Assembly (NCBI GenBank): GCA_946800325.1
Contig: OX326958.1
Coordinates: forward strand, 64,460,366 to 64,524,365
Direction: 5' to 3'
Origin: Luzula sylvatica
Lineage: Eukaryota > Streptophyta > Magnoliopsida > Poales > Juncaceae
Length of the DNA: 64,000 nucleotides
In this document: positions 10,925-20,799 of the stretch, piece by piece
How the letters are laid out: every line of letters begins with the position of its first letter
Position numbering within the stretch: the first letter of the stretch is position 1
Notes under the pieces: model-generated
The model's database searches: none
Told to the model about the DNA's origin: nothing
What the model saw: the letters and a program-made list of their open reading frames with translations, nothing else
Translations under genes and position numbers: made by a program

Positions 10925-11290
10925 CCAGTCCGTTCGAACGAACAAAGAGTGCGTTCGGAACGGCAAAAATGAAATATAGGATTGTCACCAATGCGTTCAA
11001 ATTATGGCGCCATTTCCTATTCCTAACAGTTTCAAGTGCGTTCGAACGAACAAAGAGAACGTTCGAACGCACATGCCTCATTCATTGAACTCATCTTCAA
11101 ACCCTTATACTCTCGCCTTTTTATATTCTAATCAGTTCCTTGTGCGTTCGAACGGAAAAATCTGTTCGTTCTGAACGCACTCAACGAATTTTCTCCACGT
11201 ATACATGCAACTTAAACCCAAACAATCGCGCCTATTCTCAGTCTCGTGTGCGTTCGAACGCACATAGAAGTCCGTTCGAATGGACTCATC
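10925..11290 (+). promoter_or_regulatory. Cluster of CGTTCGAACG-type dyads before ORF3
   Basis: Four pairs of dyads occur near 10929-10962, 11037-11071, 11141-11181 and 11248-11283, for example TGCGTTCGAACGGA and CGTTCGGAACG. A TATA-like TTTATATT (11120-11127) lies inside the cluster. A long CT tract (11396-11460), typical of plant 5' leaders, follows, then the ORF3 ATG. The same dyads precede the TATA box of the LTR. The arrangement suggests an internal promoter for ORF3; this is inference. Confidence 0.5.
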
Positions 11291-11487
11291 GTATTTACTC
11301 TCCATCTGCATGCAACCGACCCCATTCAATGGACGCGGTTGTTCATCTTCTTGTACGGAACGATTTGAAGGGACACGATCTCTCACATCAAATAGCTCTC
11401 TCTCTCTCTCTCTTTCTCTTCCCCAATTCTCTCTTTCTCTTCCAAACCCTCTCTCTCTCTCAGAAAAGATCAATTTCGAAAAGAGAA

Positions 11488-12981
11488 ATGGACGCTCCAA
11501 GCAGGCTATCGAGGACAAAGGCGAAGGGAAAGAAGAAGGTGGGGGAGAGCTCGAACGCTCAAGCAAGGCCGACGTTTCCACAAAGACCGAAAAAACCGGC
11601 CAAGAGGACTGATCGCGGCGATCGCCTTCAAGTGGACTACAACTTCGCTGACCCAAACAACGACCATCTTTTCCGAAATCAGGAGGCCGGAATCCTTTTC
11701 AATGAAGTAGTGGCCAAGAGAGCCATCGCGAAATGTTATTTCTACGACTTTCCGCCAAACATTCCTCACCTTTTCGACAAGGTCGAGGAAATCGAGCGAC
11801 GATGGGGATTCGCGAATCTCGCGTGCCTTAACGGGCAGGCGTACAACGTCATCACGCGACTATTCTATGCAAACGCGATATTCCATCATGCCGAAGAGAA
11901 GGTATCCTCCTATATCCTCGGGGAAGAAGTCGAAATATCGGTTCAAAACTTGTGCGATTTGCTCGGGCTCAAGGATGACGGAGAGAAGATCTATAACGCC
12001 CGCAAGGGGAGACTCGAAGCCGCGGTGATTGAACCAATGAAGAAGGTGATCACAAACCGATACACGCCACAAGAATCGGCATCTCACTTGGCCTCTCCCG
12101 AGAAATTCGTCTGGGCAATCGGTAACAATATACTCACTCCTGTCGCAAAATTAAAAGCAAATCTCGAAAATAGGAATATTATGCTTTTATATCGCATGTG
12201 GTACAAGGATCAACTACCCGTTCATGTGCCTTATCTCATCATAAGCCACATGGAAAGCGTCATGAGTCAGAGGAATGCATCGTTACCATACGGAACACTG
12301 ATTGCCCGCATGTTGGAACTCCAAGGAGTCTCGATCCCGCTAAACGATTGGGATTTTCGACCGGAATCACCGACCAACCTCGCATCCAAAACAAACCTCC
12401 AACGACATGGATATCGGTATTCGGCGCGCATTCTCGGATGGGTTATCAATTCCGCAAAGGATGCGGAGTCGTTCCACCTTCCCCGCAATCCTACCCGTTG
12501 GGCGGAAGATGACACCCAATCCGAGGAAGAGGACAACGCCGACCCCTCCTATACCGACCAAAGCGGCGAAGCGCCGGCTCGCAAACGTAAGAAGAAGGAG
12601 CGTGCGGAAACCTCGAACACCCCAACGGAACAGGACGAAAGGAGGTTCGCCTACATGAAGGCGTTGTTCGAAGAAATGGATGAGCGCGTGGAGCGACATG
12701 GACAAGTGATGCGGGAAGCGTTTCGTGAGGACTTGCATGCATCCGAAGCGAGAATGATCGAGAACGTGGGTCGACAGTTTTCCGACCTTTACGTTCATCT
12801 TGGAAACCGTTTCGGGCCGTACCAGGAACCTCAGGAACAAGCAACTCCTCCTCCCCCACCTCCTCCCACCGAGCATCCGTCGGAGTCCCACTCGGGACAA
12901 TTCAACACGGACAACTTCTTCGCGGCCGATCCGAGTGCCCACCCCGATCCAAATTCCTACCCCGACCCCAATGAGATGTGA
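11488..12981 (+). CDS. Element A third ORF (plant transposon-protein / env-like ORF)
   Basis: I chose ATG 11488 (MDAPSRLSRTKAKGKKKVGE), which gives 497 residues. The same frame is open further upstream but there lies in dyad repeats and a CT tract. The protein has a basic N-terminus and a globular middle with AYNVITRLFYANAIF, ILGEEVEISVQNLCDLLGL and RILGWVINSA. That pattern resembles the 'putative plant transposon protein' domain often found in ORFs after pol in Copia/SIRE and other LTR elements. The tail is acidic, then basic (RKRKKKE), then a helical ERVERHGQVMREAFRED stretch, then P/S-rich. Such ORFs are sometimes called env-like, but I see no signal peptide or membrane anchor, so an envelope role is not supported. 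Codon use is more GC-rich than gag or pol. Confidence 0.7.
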   Translation: MDAPSRLSRTKAKGKKKVGESSNAQARPTFPQRPKKPAKRTDRGDRLQVDYNFADPNNDHLFRNQEAGILFNEVVAKRAIAKCYFYDFPPNIPHLFDKVEEIERRWGFANLACLNGQAYNVITRLFYANAIFHHAEEKVSSYILGEEVEISVQNLCDLLGLKDDGEKIYNARKGRLEAAVIEPMKKVITNRYTPQESASHLASPEKFVWAIGNNILTPVAKLKANLENRNIMLLYRMWYKDQLPVHVPYLIISHMESVMSQRNASLPYGTLIARMLELQGVSIPLNDWDFRPESPTNLASKTNLQRHGYRYSARILGWVINSAKDAESFHLPRNPTRWAEDDTQSEEEDNADPSYTDQSGEAPARKRKKKERAETSNTPTEQDERRFAYMKALFEEMDERVERHGQVMREAFREDLHASEARMIENVGRQFSDLYVHLGNRFGPYQEPQEQATPPPPPPPTEHPSESHSGQFNTDNFFAADPSAHPDPNSYPDPNEM

Positions 12982-13213
12982 TCACCCTTGGTGTCATTTG
13001 TTTATCGTATTTTTATGATTATGTTTATGTTTTGAGCGTGTGTGAGGTATTTTCAAACTATTATGTATGTTGAATAACTATGGTATTTGTGTGTCAGTAT
13101 GTTGTGACTATGTTTAGGGATATTCGCATGGTATCATTTCAGTCCTATAAACTTATGCATTTTTTTTTATTTTTTTTCATACTACTCATTCGTATAATTC
13201 CTGTGCAATTCTT

Positions 13214-13531
13214 GTCAGTCCGTTCGGAACGCATTAATTCTCCGTTCGGAACGCACAGTGCATTTGTTATATGTACATCACCTTCTCAAACTTGAAAAGA
13301 TTTACATCATTAAAACCAGTAGAATGTGATCATACTTACGAGCTCATACATTCATCAATTCATTCTTTGAGGGGGAGCTCGCATTTAGGGGGAGCCTTCC
13401 TTCGACGAAGTCTCATTGGCCCTTTTGATCTCTTTCAAAATGGGGGAGAAACGATCGTACGGAAAGTTCTCAATGAAATGTCGAAACTCTCCAAACCGAC
13501 GGTGTTTTGAAATTAATCAAAAGGGAGAGTT
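13214..13531 (+). other. Dyad pair, purine runs and polypurine tract before the 3' LTR
   Basis: A pair of CGTTCGGAACG dyads lies at 13217-13256. Purine runs GAGGGGGAGC (about 13369), TAGGGGGAGCC (about 13387) and TGGGGGAGAA (about 13441) follow. The polypurine tract adjoining the LTR is AAAAGGGAGAG at 13519-13529. Repeated PPT-like runs are typical of SIRE-type elements, and the last one would prime plus-strand synthesis. Confidence 0.7.
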
Positions 13532-14779
13532 TGTTGGTTCAAATTTCCTGATGGTTTGATTATTTCAAAACACTGTCATTACTAACGTATACATCGAGAA
13601 AGTGCAGGATAACGCAGGTACGATACGAAGATGAAGGAGAGCTTGTGAAGTCTCAAGATGAACAAGAAAAGAAGAATACAAGGAAGGTCATTGGAATACA
13701 TCAAGAATCAAGATGTTGAAGCCTTCCGTGAGTGGGATGCGCCACAAATAAACCATAGGTAGAAACCGAGTAGATCTTGAGTAAAATCATGTTCAAATAA
13801 CAAAGAGTTCAATCAAGCATGAAGTGCGTTCTGAACGAACTCCAAGTCCGTTCAGAACGGACTTACCACATATCAAAATACCATCTCTTGATTGAACCAC
13901 CCTTGTCACAGGATTGTGTGCGTTCGAACGAACAAACATGTCCATTCGAACGGACACTTAGAATCCGTTCACCCACAATTTAAGTGCGTTGAACGGACTA
14001 TCATCACTGTGAACAAACAAAAAGCAATGAATAATTGAGTTCGTTCTAAATGGACTTTGTCCGTTCGAACGGACTAACAAATGTACTTGTACGTTATTTT
14101 GAAACGGCTAGTACAAACTACAAGTGCGTTCAGAACTAACATTGTGCGTTCGAACGGACTTGCAGTTTTCTGAAGGATTTCTATAGAGAGTATAAATAGA
14201 ATCCTTCAAGGACCTTTCTCTCTCACTTCTTAACTTTCAGACATTCAATACAAAAGAGAGAAACCCTAAAGCTGTGATTATCTATATCCATTGATAGCTT
14301 GAGAAACCCTCTTTAGATCGTTGATCTACTTTCGATATCCTCCACTAATCGTTTCCCACTCACGTGACCGATCACGTTGTAGCTCGATTAGTGAAAATTG
14401 TAATAGGCTAGTGCTACTACTTGTAAAGAGCCTAAGCTATAGATCGATAGAAAGCGTGTAAATCGATCTAGGCGACACCTTGTAATCGAGTGAGTTGGAA
14501 TTCAATCGAACGCCAAAAAGAGGCTTAAGGCATTCCCGGAGACGTAGGTACTCGCAAATAATTGAGTCGGTCAATTAAGCGAGTAAAGGGTGAGTAAAGC
14601 TATACAAGCAACCACCTACCGAACTTCGTAAACAAACATCTTGTGTTCAAGTGTTTTTACGGTATCATCTATTTCGTTTGAATCTTTATTATTTCCGCAT
14701 AGTAAATTAGGTAATTAGCTAAAGTAATTGTACGGTAGATTACCAAATTTACCTCCTTCTAGGTTAGAATTAACCAACA
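13532..14779 (+). repeat. Element A 3' LTR (1248 bp)
   Basis: It starts TGTTGGTTCAAATTTCC directly after the polypurine tract and ends AACCAACA, giving the terminal inverted repeat TGTTGGTT/AACCAACA. U3 carries pairs of CGTTCGAACG-type dyads (about 13824-14160), a TATA box and a CT-rich start region. R/U5 resembles the corresponding part of element B, so A and B are related families. Confidence 0.9.
14191..14199 (+). promoter_or_regulatory. TATA box of the element A 3' LTR
   Basis: TATAAATAG lies about 30 bp before a pyrimidine-rich CTTTCTCTCTCAC stretch, the likely transcription start. The dyad pairs lie immediately upstream. Confidence 0.7.
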
Positions 14780-14784
14780 ACCAA

Positions 14785-15686
14785 GTCCGTTATAACGAAC
14801 CATAAGTCAAACTAGCCGTTGAGGCTGTTATATTCGAATTATTATACATTCCGTTATAACGAAAGTCATGTCCGTTATAACGGAATGCTGTGTTAATGAG
14901 TTCGTTGCAACGAACTGACTAGTCCGTTACAACGGACATCATACTGGGAAACTCACTTCAGATTGATTTTAATTCCCGTTACAACGGAGAGTATTCCGTT
15001 ATAACGTTGAGAGGAACTCCGTTGTAACGGATTGGTTGATCCGTTACAACGGACATGATGAGAAAACTATTGTACTGAAGTGTGTTCAATGTCCGTTACA
15101 ACGGACTTATATGTCCGTTACAACGGACATAGTTCTGTGACATCCTTCAAGTTTGGATTTAATTAGCGTTGTAACGGACATACTTCCGTTACAACGTTTT
15201 GGTGGTGTCCGTTATAACGGATTAATCCGTTATAACGGACTATGCTGTGATTTCAATACTTGAATAGGATGAGCATGTCCGTTACAACGGACAGTGAGGT
15301 CCGTTATAACGGACATCCTTTTTCCAGCCTTTTATTTTAGTTCATCAGTTTGATGTATTTCGAATATGTTTATTTGACTTAATTTGAGCTTAATCATTCA
15401 TGAACAAGTTTAGGGATACATATAATGTGTTTTGGTGATTAGATTGATATCCCAACTTGTGGAATCTTCGATGTCTTGATTCCGTGATTCTTCTACGTCT
15501 TGATCTTCTTTGCACTTCTTCGACGTCTTGATCATTGCTATTCTTGATTTATTTTTGCTTGTGTTTATTTTGATCTTCTCATTGCTTTTTGTACCTATAT
15601 CTCCTACACATTTTTCTCGATAGATTTTGTTAGTAGTATCGACATTGTTTTTGAGATAATCAAACAATCGGAAATTTGAACCAACA
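14785..15686 (-). repeat. Element B LTR, U3 part with CCGTTACAACGG dyads
   Basis: This is the upstream (U3) part of the B LTR on the minus strand. It begins at 15686 with TGTTGGTTCAAATTTCC and is cut at 14784 by element A. Between about 14785 and 15320 it has roughly 17 dyads of the form TCCGTTACAACGGA or TCCGTTATAACGGA. The facing reading frame at 15410-15826 is LTR sequence, not a gene. Confidence 0.8.
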
Positions 15687-18146
15687 GTTTCTCTGCGCGA
15701 ACAGATGAATATGAGGCAGGAGCTCGCTCGTTCTCTCACTCGAAAGTCGTATCTCTCGAGGACAACATCATTCTCGCTCATTGACAGATACCTCGGTTTC
15801 ATGGCACTGTCAAACCTTCCAGTCACTGTTGTACGCTAACAATCGTCTCATCTCACCAGGGGTTAACAATATCTCTGGTATTTATTCTTATTTAAAGTTA
15901 TTATGGCTAAACATGACTCAATTCATGTTCAATTTGGCTATTGCAAAATGATTTGGGGGTGTTTGATTTGGTTAAATGGTGACGAATTAGGTTTCATAGG
16001 CTTAATGTATGATTTAGTTACGGTTAGCTTAATTTTCGAATAAGTTTTGAAATGCATAATTTTAGATGTATGTTTTATTCCATAATTTTAACAGGAATAG
16101 GGTTTGAAATTCAACTTTTTAAAAAAGTCAGAATAAGGTGTACGCATTCGCACTGTTATATGACCCACTATGCATAGAGAAAGCTCAAATTATACATGAA
16201 AATCTTTTTTCTCAATGACAATGCTGACAATTCAAAAGAAGGATATTTCTTCTATCAAGAAATTACTTGGATTTGTGTACTTTTCAGTTTTAATTTTGTG
16301 TTATTTTCAAGCATAAAGAAAATGGCAATATAATGGACTTGTTATTTGAATGCAGAAAAAATGATATAGTTTATTGAAGATGAAAAAAAAGACGACTTTA
16401 CGGCAGTTGATGGCGGAAGATTGGTAATCGAGTCGTATAAAAATTAAAAGTTAGTGATTGGAGTCATGAATTGTAATTATTAAATAATGGGGCTAGAATT
16501 ATGGTTGTAATTTGCATTAGAATAAGAATAACAGCTTTTGCTAATTGGATGATTTGAGGTGTATTAGAATTGTGTATACTATCATAATAATCTAACATAT
16601 AATTGGCAAATACTTTGTGACATGTAAAATGAATTATTTGATTAAAAGAATAAAGGTTTATAGATTTTATGAACTTTTTTGCAATTTATAAAATTTTGTG
16701 GACTTCACTGAAATTTTGTGCTTTTATGTATCTTTGTAATTTTGAAAATAAAAGAAGATGAAATGCAAAAATTACCATATTCTAATAACAGTAAATTAAT
16801 CGATGTCAATAACTCAAATGTAAACAATTTGAATTTTAAACTCGATTCCAACACATAAATCTCAAACCCTAACCTTAAAATAATCCTAATTCGACATAAG
16901 TATCTCTTAGTACAATTCTAAATTCATTACAAGTCAATCATCAACACAATCATAACCCAAAACCTAATACAAATTTCATACACAACTTCGACTATAACCC
17001 AAATTTCAAAACTTCGAGCATCCCAACTCTCTTCGAGCATCCCAACTCTGAGCATTTGAACTTCGAGTATTTCAACTTTAATCAAAACCTGAAAAAATAA
17101 ATCATTTTGTGCGCCGATTCGAGCAAAACTTCGAGTACGCAGCTTTCTTCAAAATTCGACCTAGGCATCGACTTTGAGCATCAGCCGAAAGTATAATGAC
17201 TTCGAGCAACACCTGAAAAAAAAAACTTCCAAAAATCAATTCGAACTCGAATCTATCTTCCAAATAGAATTTTTGACTCCCTTTTCATCCAGATTTATTA
17301 ATCTAAATTAATTACTAACGATAATTACATGGATTTGTTAATCCAATCCAACTTCGAGTAAGACCTTAATTCAAACTTGAATCTGAGTAAAACCTTAATT
17401 CGAGTAAAATCTTAATTATACCTCAGTATACCTAAATTATACCTCAAAATTACTTTACAATTGTACCAAATATATCTCAATTATACCAACTAAATCTCAA
17501 TTATATCTCGAGGGCTGCAACAGATTTGTTGCTCGAACACGAGATGTCATGAAGGAAACAATTAAGAAAAATGACTGTGGAAGAGCGTTGTTGCTGCAAT
17601 TCTGCAATTCTGAGATTAGTTTCTCGATTCTGCCATTCTCCCACACCAATTAGTCGCCAGGTTCGAATTCGGCCTAAATTTCACCAATTCGACCTAGATC
17701 GGTTCATGTCTTATGTCGAGGGTTAGAGTCAATAGACTCCGTGGCGATGTGTCGAGGCAGCTTCGCCAGGAGACGATCCGTCACCAGAGAGTTCGCCGGC
17801 ACCATCTGTCGCGAGAGAAAGGGGTTTCTCTAGGTACCACGGCCCGTCGCCAGAGAGGAGAAGGGGCGTCGCTGGGTTCCATCCTCCATTTCGACCGTTT
17901 CATCAAATAGAAGAGGGCTAAGTTTCCAACAAAGAGAAAGAGTAGATATCGAAGAGACCTAGGTATCCTACGAAGAGAGAGAAGAAGGGTTTAATTCACG
18001 GGCAGAAACAACTCCGTGTATGGGTAAAATTTTGATTCATCTCAACTCTTCGTTATTAGATCAACGGTTCCAATGAGGGAGTTTAATATGAGAGTCCAAT
18101 ATGAATGTCAAGGGATCCTCCCCATATATATATATATATAGAGAGA
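15687..18146. other. Spacer between element B and the MITE cluster
   Basis: Mostly AT-rich DNA without a gene I can support. A 44-codon open stretch from ATG 15703 immediately flanks element B. CTTCGAGCATCCCAACTCT is duplicated near 17010-17050. A GC-richer patch at 17500-17950 contains short open frames in both directions, none with a recognisable motif. The end (18060-18123) leads into a TA tract. Confidence 0.4.
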
Positions 18147-18350
18147 GAGGGGCTAACCTACTTAATTAAGTACCAAAGTTTTGATACTTAAAGTTTTTTA
18201 ATCATTGGATTTGTATTGAGATTTATGCATTTAATGATGTGCACAAAATTTCATGATCATCATGAAAAAACATAAATCTCAATACAAATCCAATGATTAA
18301 AAAATATTATGTAACAAAACGTATGTACTTATTTAAGTAGATTAGCTTCC

Positions 18351-18353
<3 letters not shown>
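18147..18353. mobile_element. Palindromic MITE, copy 1
   Basis: The element of about 207 bp is almost one long inverted repeat. The left half reads GGGGCTAACCTACTTAATTA and on to AATCATTGGATTTG; the right half is its complement, ending in GATTAGCTTCCCTC. The halves meet at an asymmetric centre with GATGTGCACAAAATTTCATG. It sits between TA microsatellites (18124-18140 and 18354-18382), so a TA target is likely. A second copy is at 22736-22944. Confidence 0.8.
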
Positions 18354-18383
<30 letters not shown>

Positions 18384-18385
<2 letters not shown>

Positions 18386-18636
18386 AAATGCTAACAAGAA
18401 TCCATAAAAAAATTTCAAAAAAGAATCCAAAGATCAAAATATACTGTTGAAATTAGCAAAATATATTCTTGTATTTATCAAAATACACTGTTGAAAATAT
18501 ATTATTTTATTCTAAATTTAACTATGTTAACATATTGAATTCATTAGTATATTTTGCTAATTTGAAGAGTATATTTTGCTAATTTCATCTGTATATTTGG
18601 ACGCGTAGATTTTTTTTTTTGGATTCTCCTTAACAA

Positions 18637-18640
<4 letters not shown>
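18384..18640. mobile_element. Second MITE family in a TA tract
   Basis: About 255 bp lie between two TA microsatellites. The ends are imperfectly inverted (TGCTAACAAGAATCC left, GGATTCTCCTTAACAAGCA right). Inside, the motif TATTTTGCTAATTTGAAGAG and its relatives recur. There is no coding capacity. The size and setting fit a MITE; the superfamily is not clear. Confidence 0.5.
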
Positions 18641-18702
<62 letters not shown>

Positions 18703-18753
18703 GGGCTATGGTGCTTTTAAGAGCACTAAGGGGGTTGGTGTTCTCACTTTTTT

Positions 18754-18847
18754 TTTTTCGAATTATAGCCCGTAGGCACCCACACCTATTACATAGCTAC
18801 CCTGATTTTTTCCCCATTTCCCTGCCAGGTTCGAACCCTGGTCGCGT
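18754..18847 (-). mobile_element. 5'-truncated tRNA-derived SINE with 14-bp target duplication
   Basis: The insert is flanked by the direct repeat GTTCTCACTTTTTT (18740-18753 and 18848-18861). On the minus strand it reads CGACCAGGGTTCGAACCTGG (a pol III B box, GGTTCGAACC) and ends in an A-rich tail. The A box is missing. These are hallmarks of L1-type target-primed insertion of a truncated plant SINE. Confidence 0.7.
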
Positions 18848-19426
18848 GTTCTCACTTTTTTAATCCTTTGATTTACATAAGATGTGTGCTTGATATGATT
18901 AATTTTACAAACTATTTGTTTTTTTTGTCTGTGTTTGGTATTTACTTTTGCTGTCAGCTCTCTTTTCAATATTCTTTGTGGAAAACTTCTTGTCACAAAT
19001 AAAAATCACTCGATGATAATTTTTTCGCGCCAAGAAAGTCAAAAAGTTAGATAAATAATAATTACTTAATAATAATTACTTATTTAGGGCATGTTTGGAG
19101 TGATGTTTATGGAACTTCCATAGTAAATGGTGACCCTGCAATATAATATTCTGCAATTGCTATGTTTTGATGTGTGTTAGGATATGCGAAGTTGACATTG
19201 ATGTACATGCAATTTCAATGTTTGGATTGATGTGAGCTATATAACATGCAAACTTGATTATGCCTTATATTTTTTAGTGATATTTTGTATGATAACTAAA
19301 ATGTACAAAACTAATTTATTAGACTAAACAAAAAATGAGACACTTATAAAATGATACACATTAAATTAAAAATATTTTATAATATTCATGATGAAATAAA
19401 CTCAAGTCATGAATACAATAAAATCA

Positions 19427-19666
19427 TCAATTCCAACAGCAACAAAAAACACTCCTTTTCATTCGAGTCATAGCAACACACCCAACATCAGATTCGTGAA
19501 TCGCGTGTATTATATATGAATTTCTCGTGGAATGTCTCTTGTCTATTATACGTGAAGGAATTTTGCTTGATTCACATTTACTTTGATGTGTTTTGAGAAG
19601 TTTCAAAATGATAAAACATGTACTCGTAGTGCTCGAAATAGCTGCCCGTTCTTCCTCGTTTAACAT
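19427..19666 (-). pseudogene. Possible Harbinger transposase N-terminal relic
   Basis: 79 codons from ATG 19666. The segment KIPSR...RHSTRNSYIIHAI...RMKRSVF resembles the N-terminal part of plant PIF/Harbinger transposases, where a P..S.L.G..Y motif precedes RM...F..LC. The frame stops just after the RM...VF motif and no DDE domain is visible. The assignment rests on this weak match plus its position inside an element with PIF ends. Confidence 0.35.
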
Positions 19667-20557
19667 TGTGAAATTTTATATAAATGACACAAATTAAATC
19701 GCATCCATTAGTACATTATGTTTTAGTTTGTCATAAAGGAAAAAGTTCTATTTTGAAATTAGGAGACAAAAAGAAATTTCAATTCAATTTACTAAAATAA
19801 CAGACATATTCACAAGAACTAAATTGTCATTTAATCGAATAGTCGGGGGCCAAATTGATGAAGTAGATGCAAAGGTATGACATGAGTGAAATAAACAGTG
19901 AAGGAAATACATGGACCAAATTGCATATAATTATGCACAATGATAAAACTGAAACTGAGGAACTTAAATTTGCTAAAACTTGGTACCGGTCAAATGAAAC
20001 AAATTATATACGGTGCTGGTACCGATCCCAGCATACCAATTAGGAATGCATATTTAGTTCCCTATAAATTTGATACGGATTGAATGAAACATGTTATGTA
20101 ATTTTTTGAGTATTTTACAAACAAGACATGAAATTAGACAATAAATTATGCATCAATTCAAAGTTTCAGACACAATACACACTTCAGTTGGTTTGATTCA
20201 TGCATATATATATATACACAAAAACCAACAATCTCGTATAGTTAATAATATTTTAGATGGTATTCTATTGGACACACACATACTCCAATGAAAATTACTA
20301 CTTTAGTGTCTAGACAGTACACACTTCAATTGCTACTTTAAAAAATATTTTTGTTGGTACTTCAAACAGCAAATGAAAAAGAAATGTACAAAAGAGTCCA
20401 AAGTATGGACAAAATTCTTTAATTCGTACATCAAACAACAATTTTCAGAAGAAAAGTGCAAATAACATTTCGTAAAGTTCACATTTTGGGCAAAGTTAAT
20501 TTGAGAGCAAACAAAAACATCACTTCTAGAAAATCAAATGGTAAAAATTAGACCTAA

Positions 20558-20799
20558 ATTTCTCGATCGATATGAAAAGAATTTTTCAACGGGCAAAAAG
20601 CCAAAGAAACATGTCGATAGAAGGGCTGGCATAGAGAAAACGCAAGACGACGTCAAATGGAATCAACGACTAGAAAACCCTAAATTTGTATTAGGGTTTT
20701 GATTTTTTGTTTCTTTTTAAAGATGTAATTTTTTTCTTTTTTCTTTTCTTGTTTAATGAAAAATATAGTAAACAATGTTTACTATTTTCAAAAAAAAAA
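20558..20799 (+). mobile_element. Retroposed insert with poly(A) tail and 15-bp target duplication
   Basis: The flanking direct repeats are AAAAATTAGACCTAA (20543-20557 and 20800-20814), with the right copy directly after a run of A. The 242-bp insert has CCTAAATTTGTATTAGGG, a T-rich stretch and AATGAAAAATA before the tail, like an mRNA or LINE 3' end. It is a 5'-truncated LINE or processed transcript; the source is not recognised. Confidence 0.6.

Larger units (their letters stand above)
4265..14779 (+). mobile_element. Copia-type LTR retrotransposon A (SIRE/Maximus-like), rearranged 5' end
   Basis: The 10.5-kb element is bounded by the 5-bp direct repeat ACCAA (4260-4264 and 14780-14784). 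In order it has an inverted LTR segment, a short direct LTR end, a primer-binding site, gag, a hairpin linker, pol (protease, integrase, RT, RNase H), an extra ORF, a polypurine tract and a 1248-bp 3' LTR. Integrase before reverse transcriptase makes it Copia (Ty1). Large gag, two zinc knuckles, a third ORF after pol and several GGGGGAG purine runs are features I associate with SIRE/Maximus elements. It is close to intact except for the left LTR and a lesion at the end of pol. Confidence 0.9.
3070..15686 (-). mobile_element. Copia-type LTR retrotransposon B, truncated and split by element A
   Basis: On the minus strand the element reads LTR (15686 down to 14785, then 4264 down to about 3672), degenerate primer-binding region, and gag N-terminal fragment (3609-3070). 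The rest is missing. The LTR starts TGTTGGTTCAAATTTCC at 15686 and matches the solo LTR at 30904-32398 along its length, so the two outer pieces were one LTR of about 1.5 kb before element A landed in it. Near 3672 the LTR end is fused by a small deletion to a remnant (GAGCGA) of the tRNA-binding site. No pol and no second LTR are seen. Confidence 0.8.

Noticed and set aside
12198..12942. Several long frames on both strands inside ORF3 of element A
   Set aside because: Shadow frames of a GC-rich coding sequence; only the 11488-12981 frame has a coherent domain pattern.
15410..15826. Minus-strand open frame across the right edge of element B
   Set aside because: Most of it is LTR sequence, also present in the solo LTR without a conserved frame.
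15703..15837. 44-codon frame starting MNMRQELARSL
   Set aside because: It abuts element B and looks protein-like, but it is too short and has no recognisable family or clear splice partner.
17713..17910. Arg-rich 65-codon frame
   Set aside because: Composition effect of a GC-richer patch; no motif or start context.
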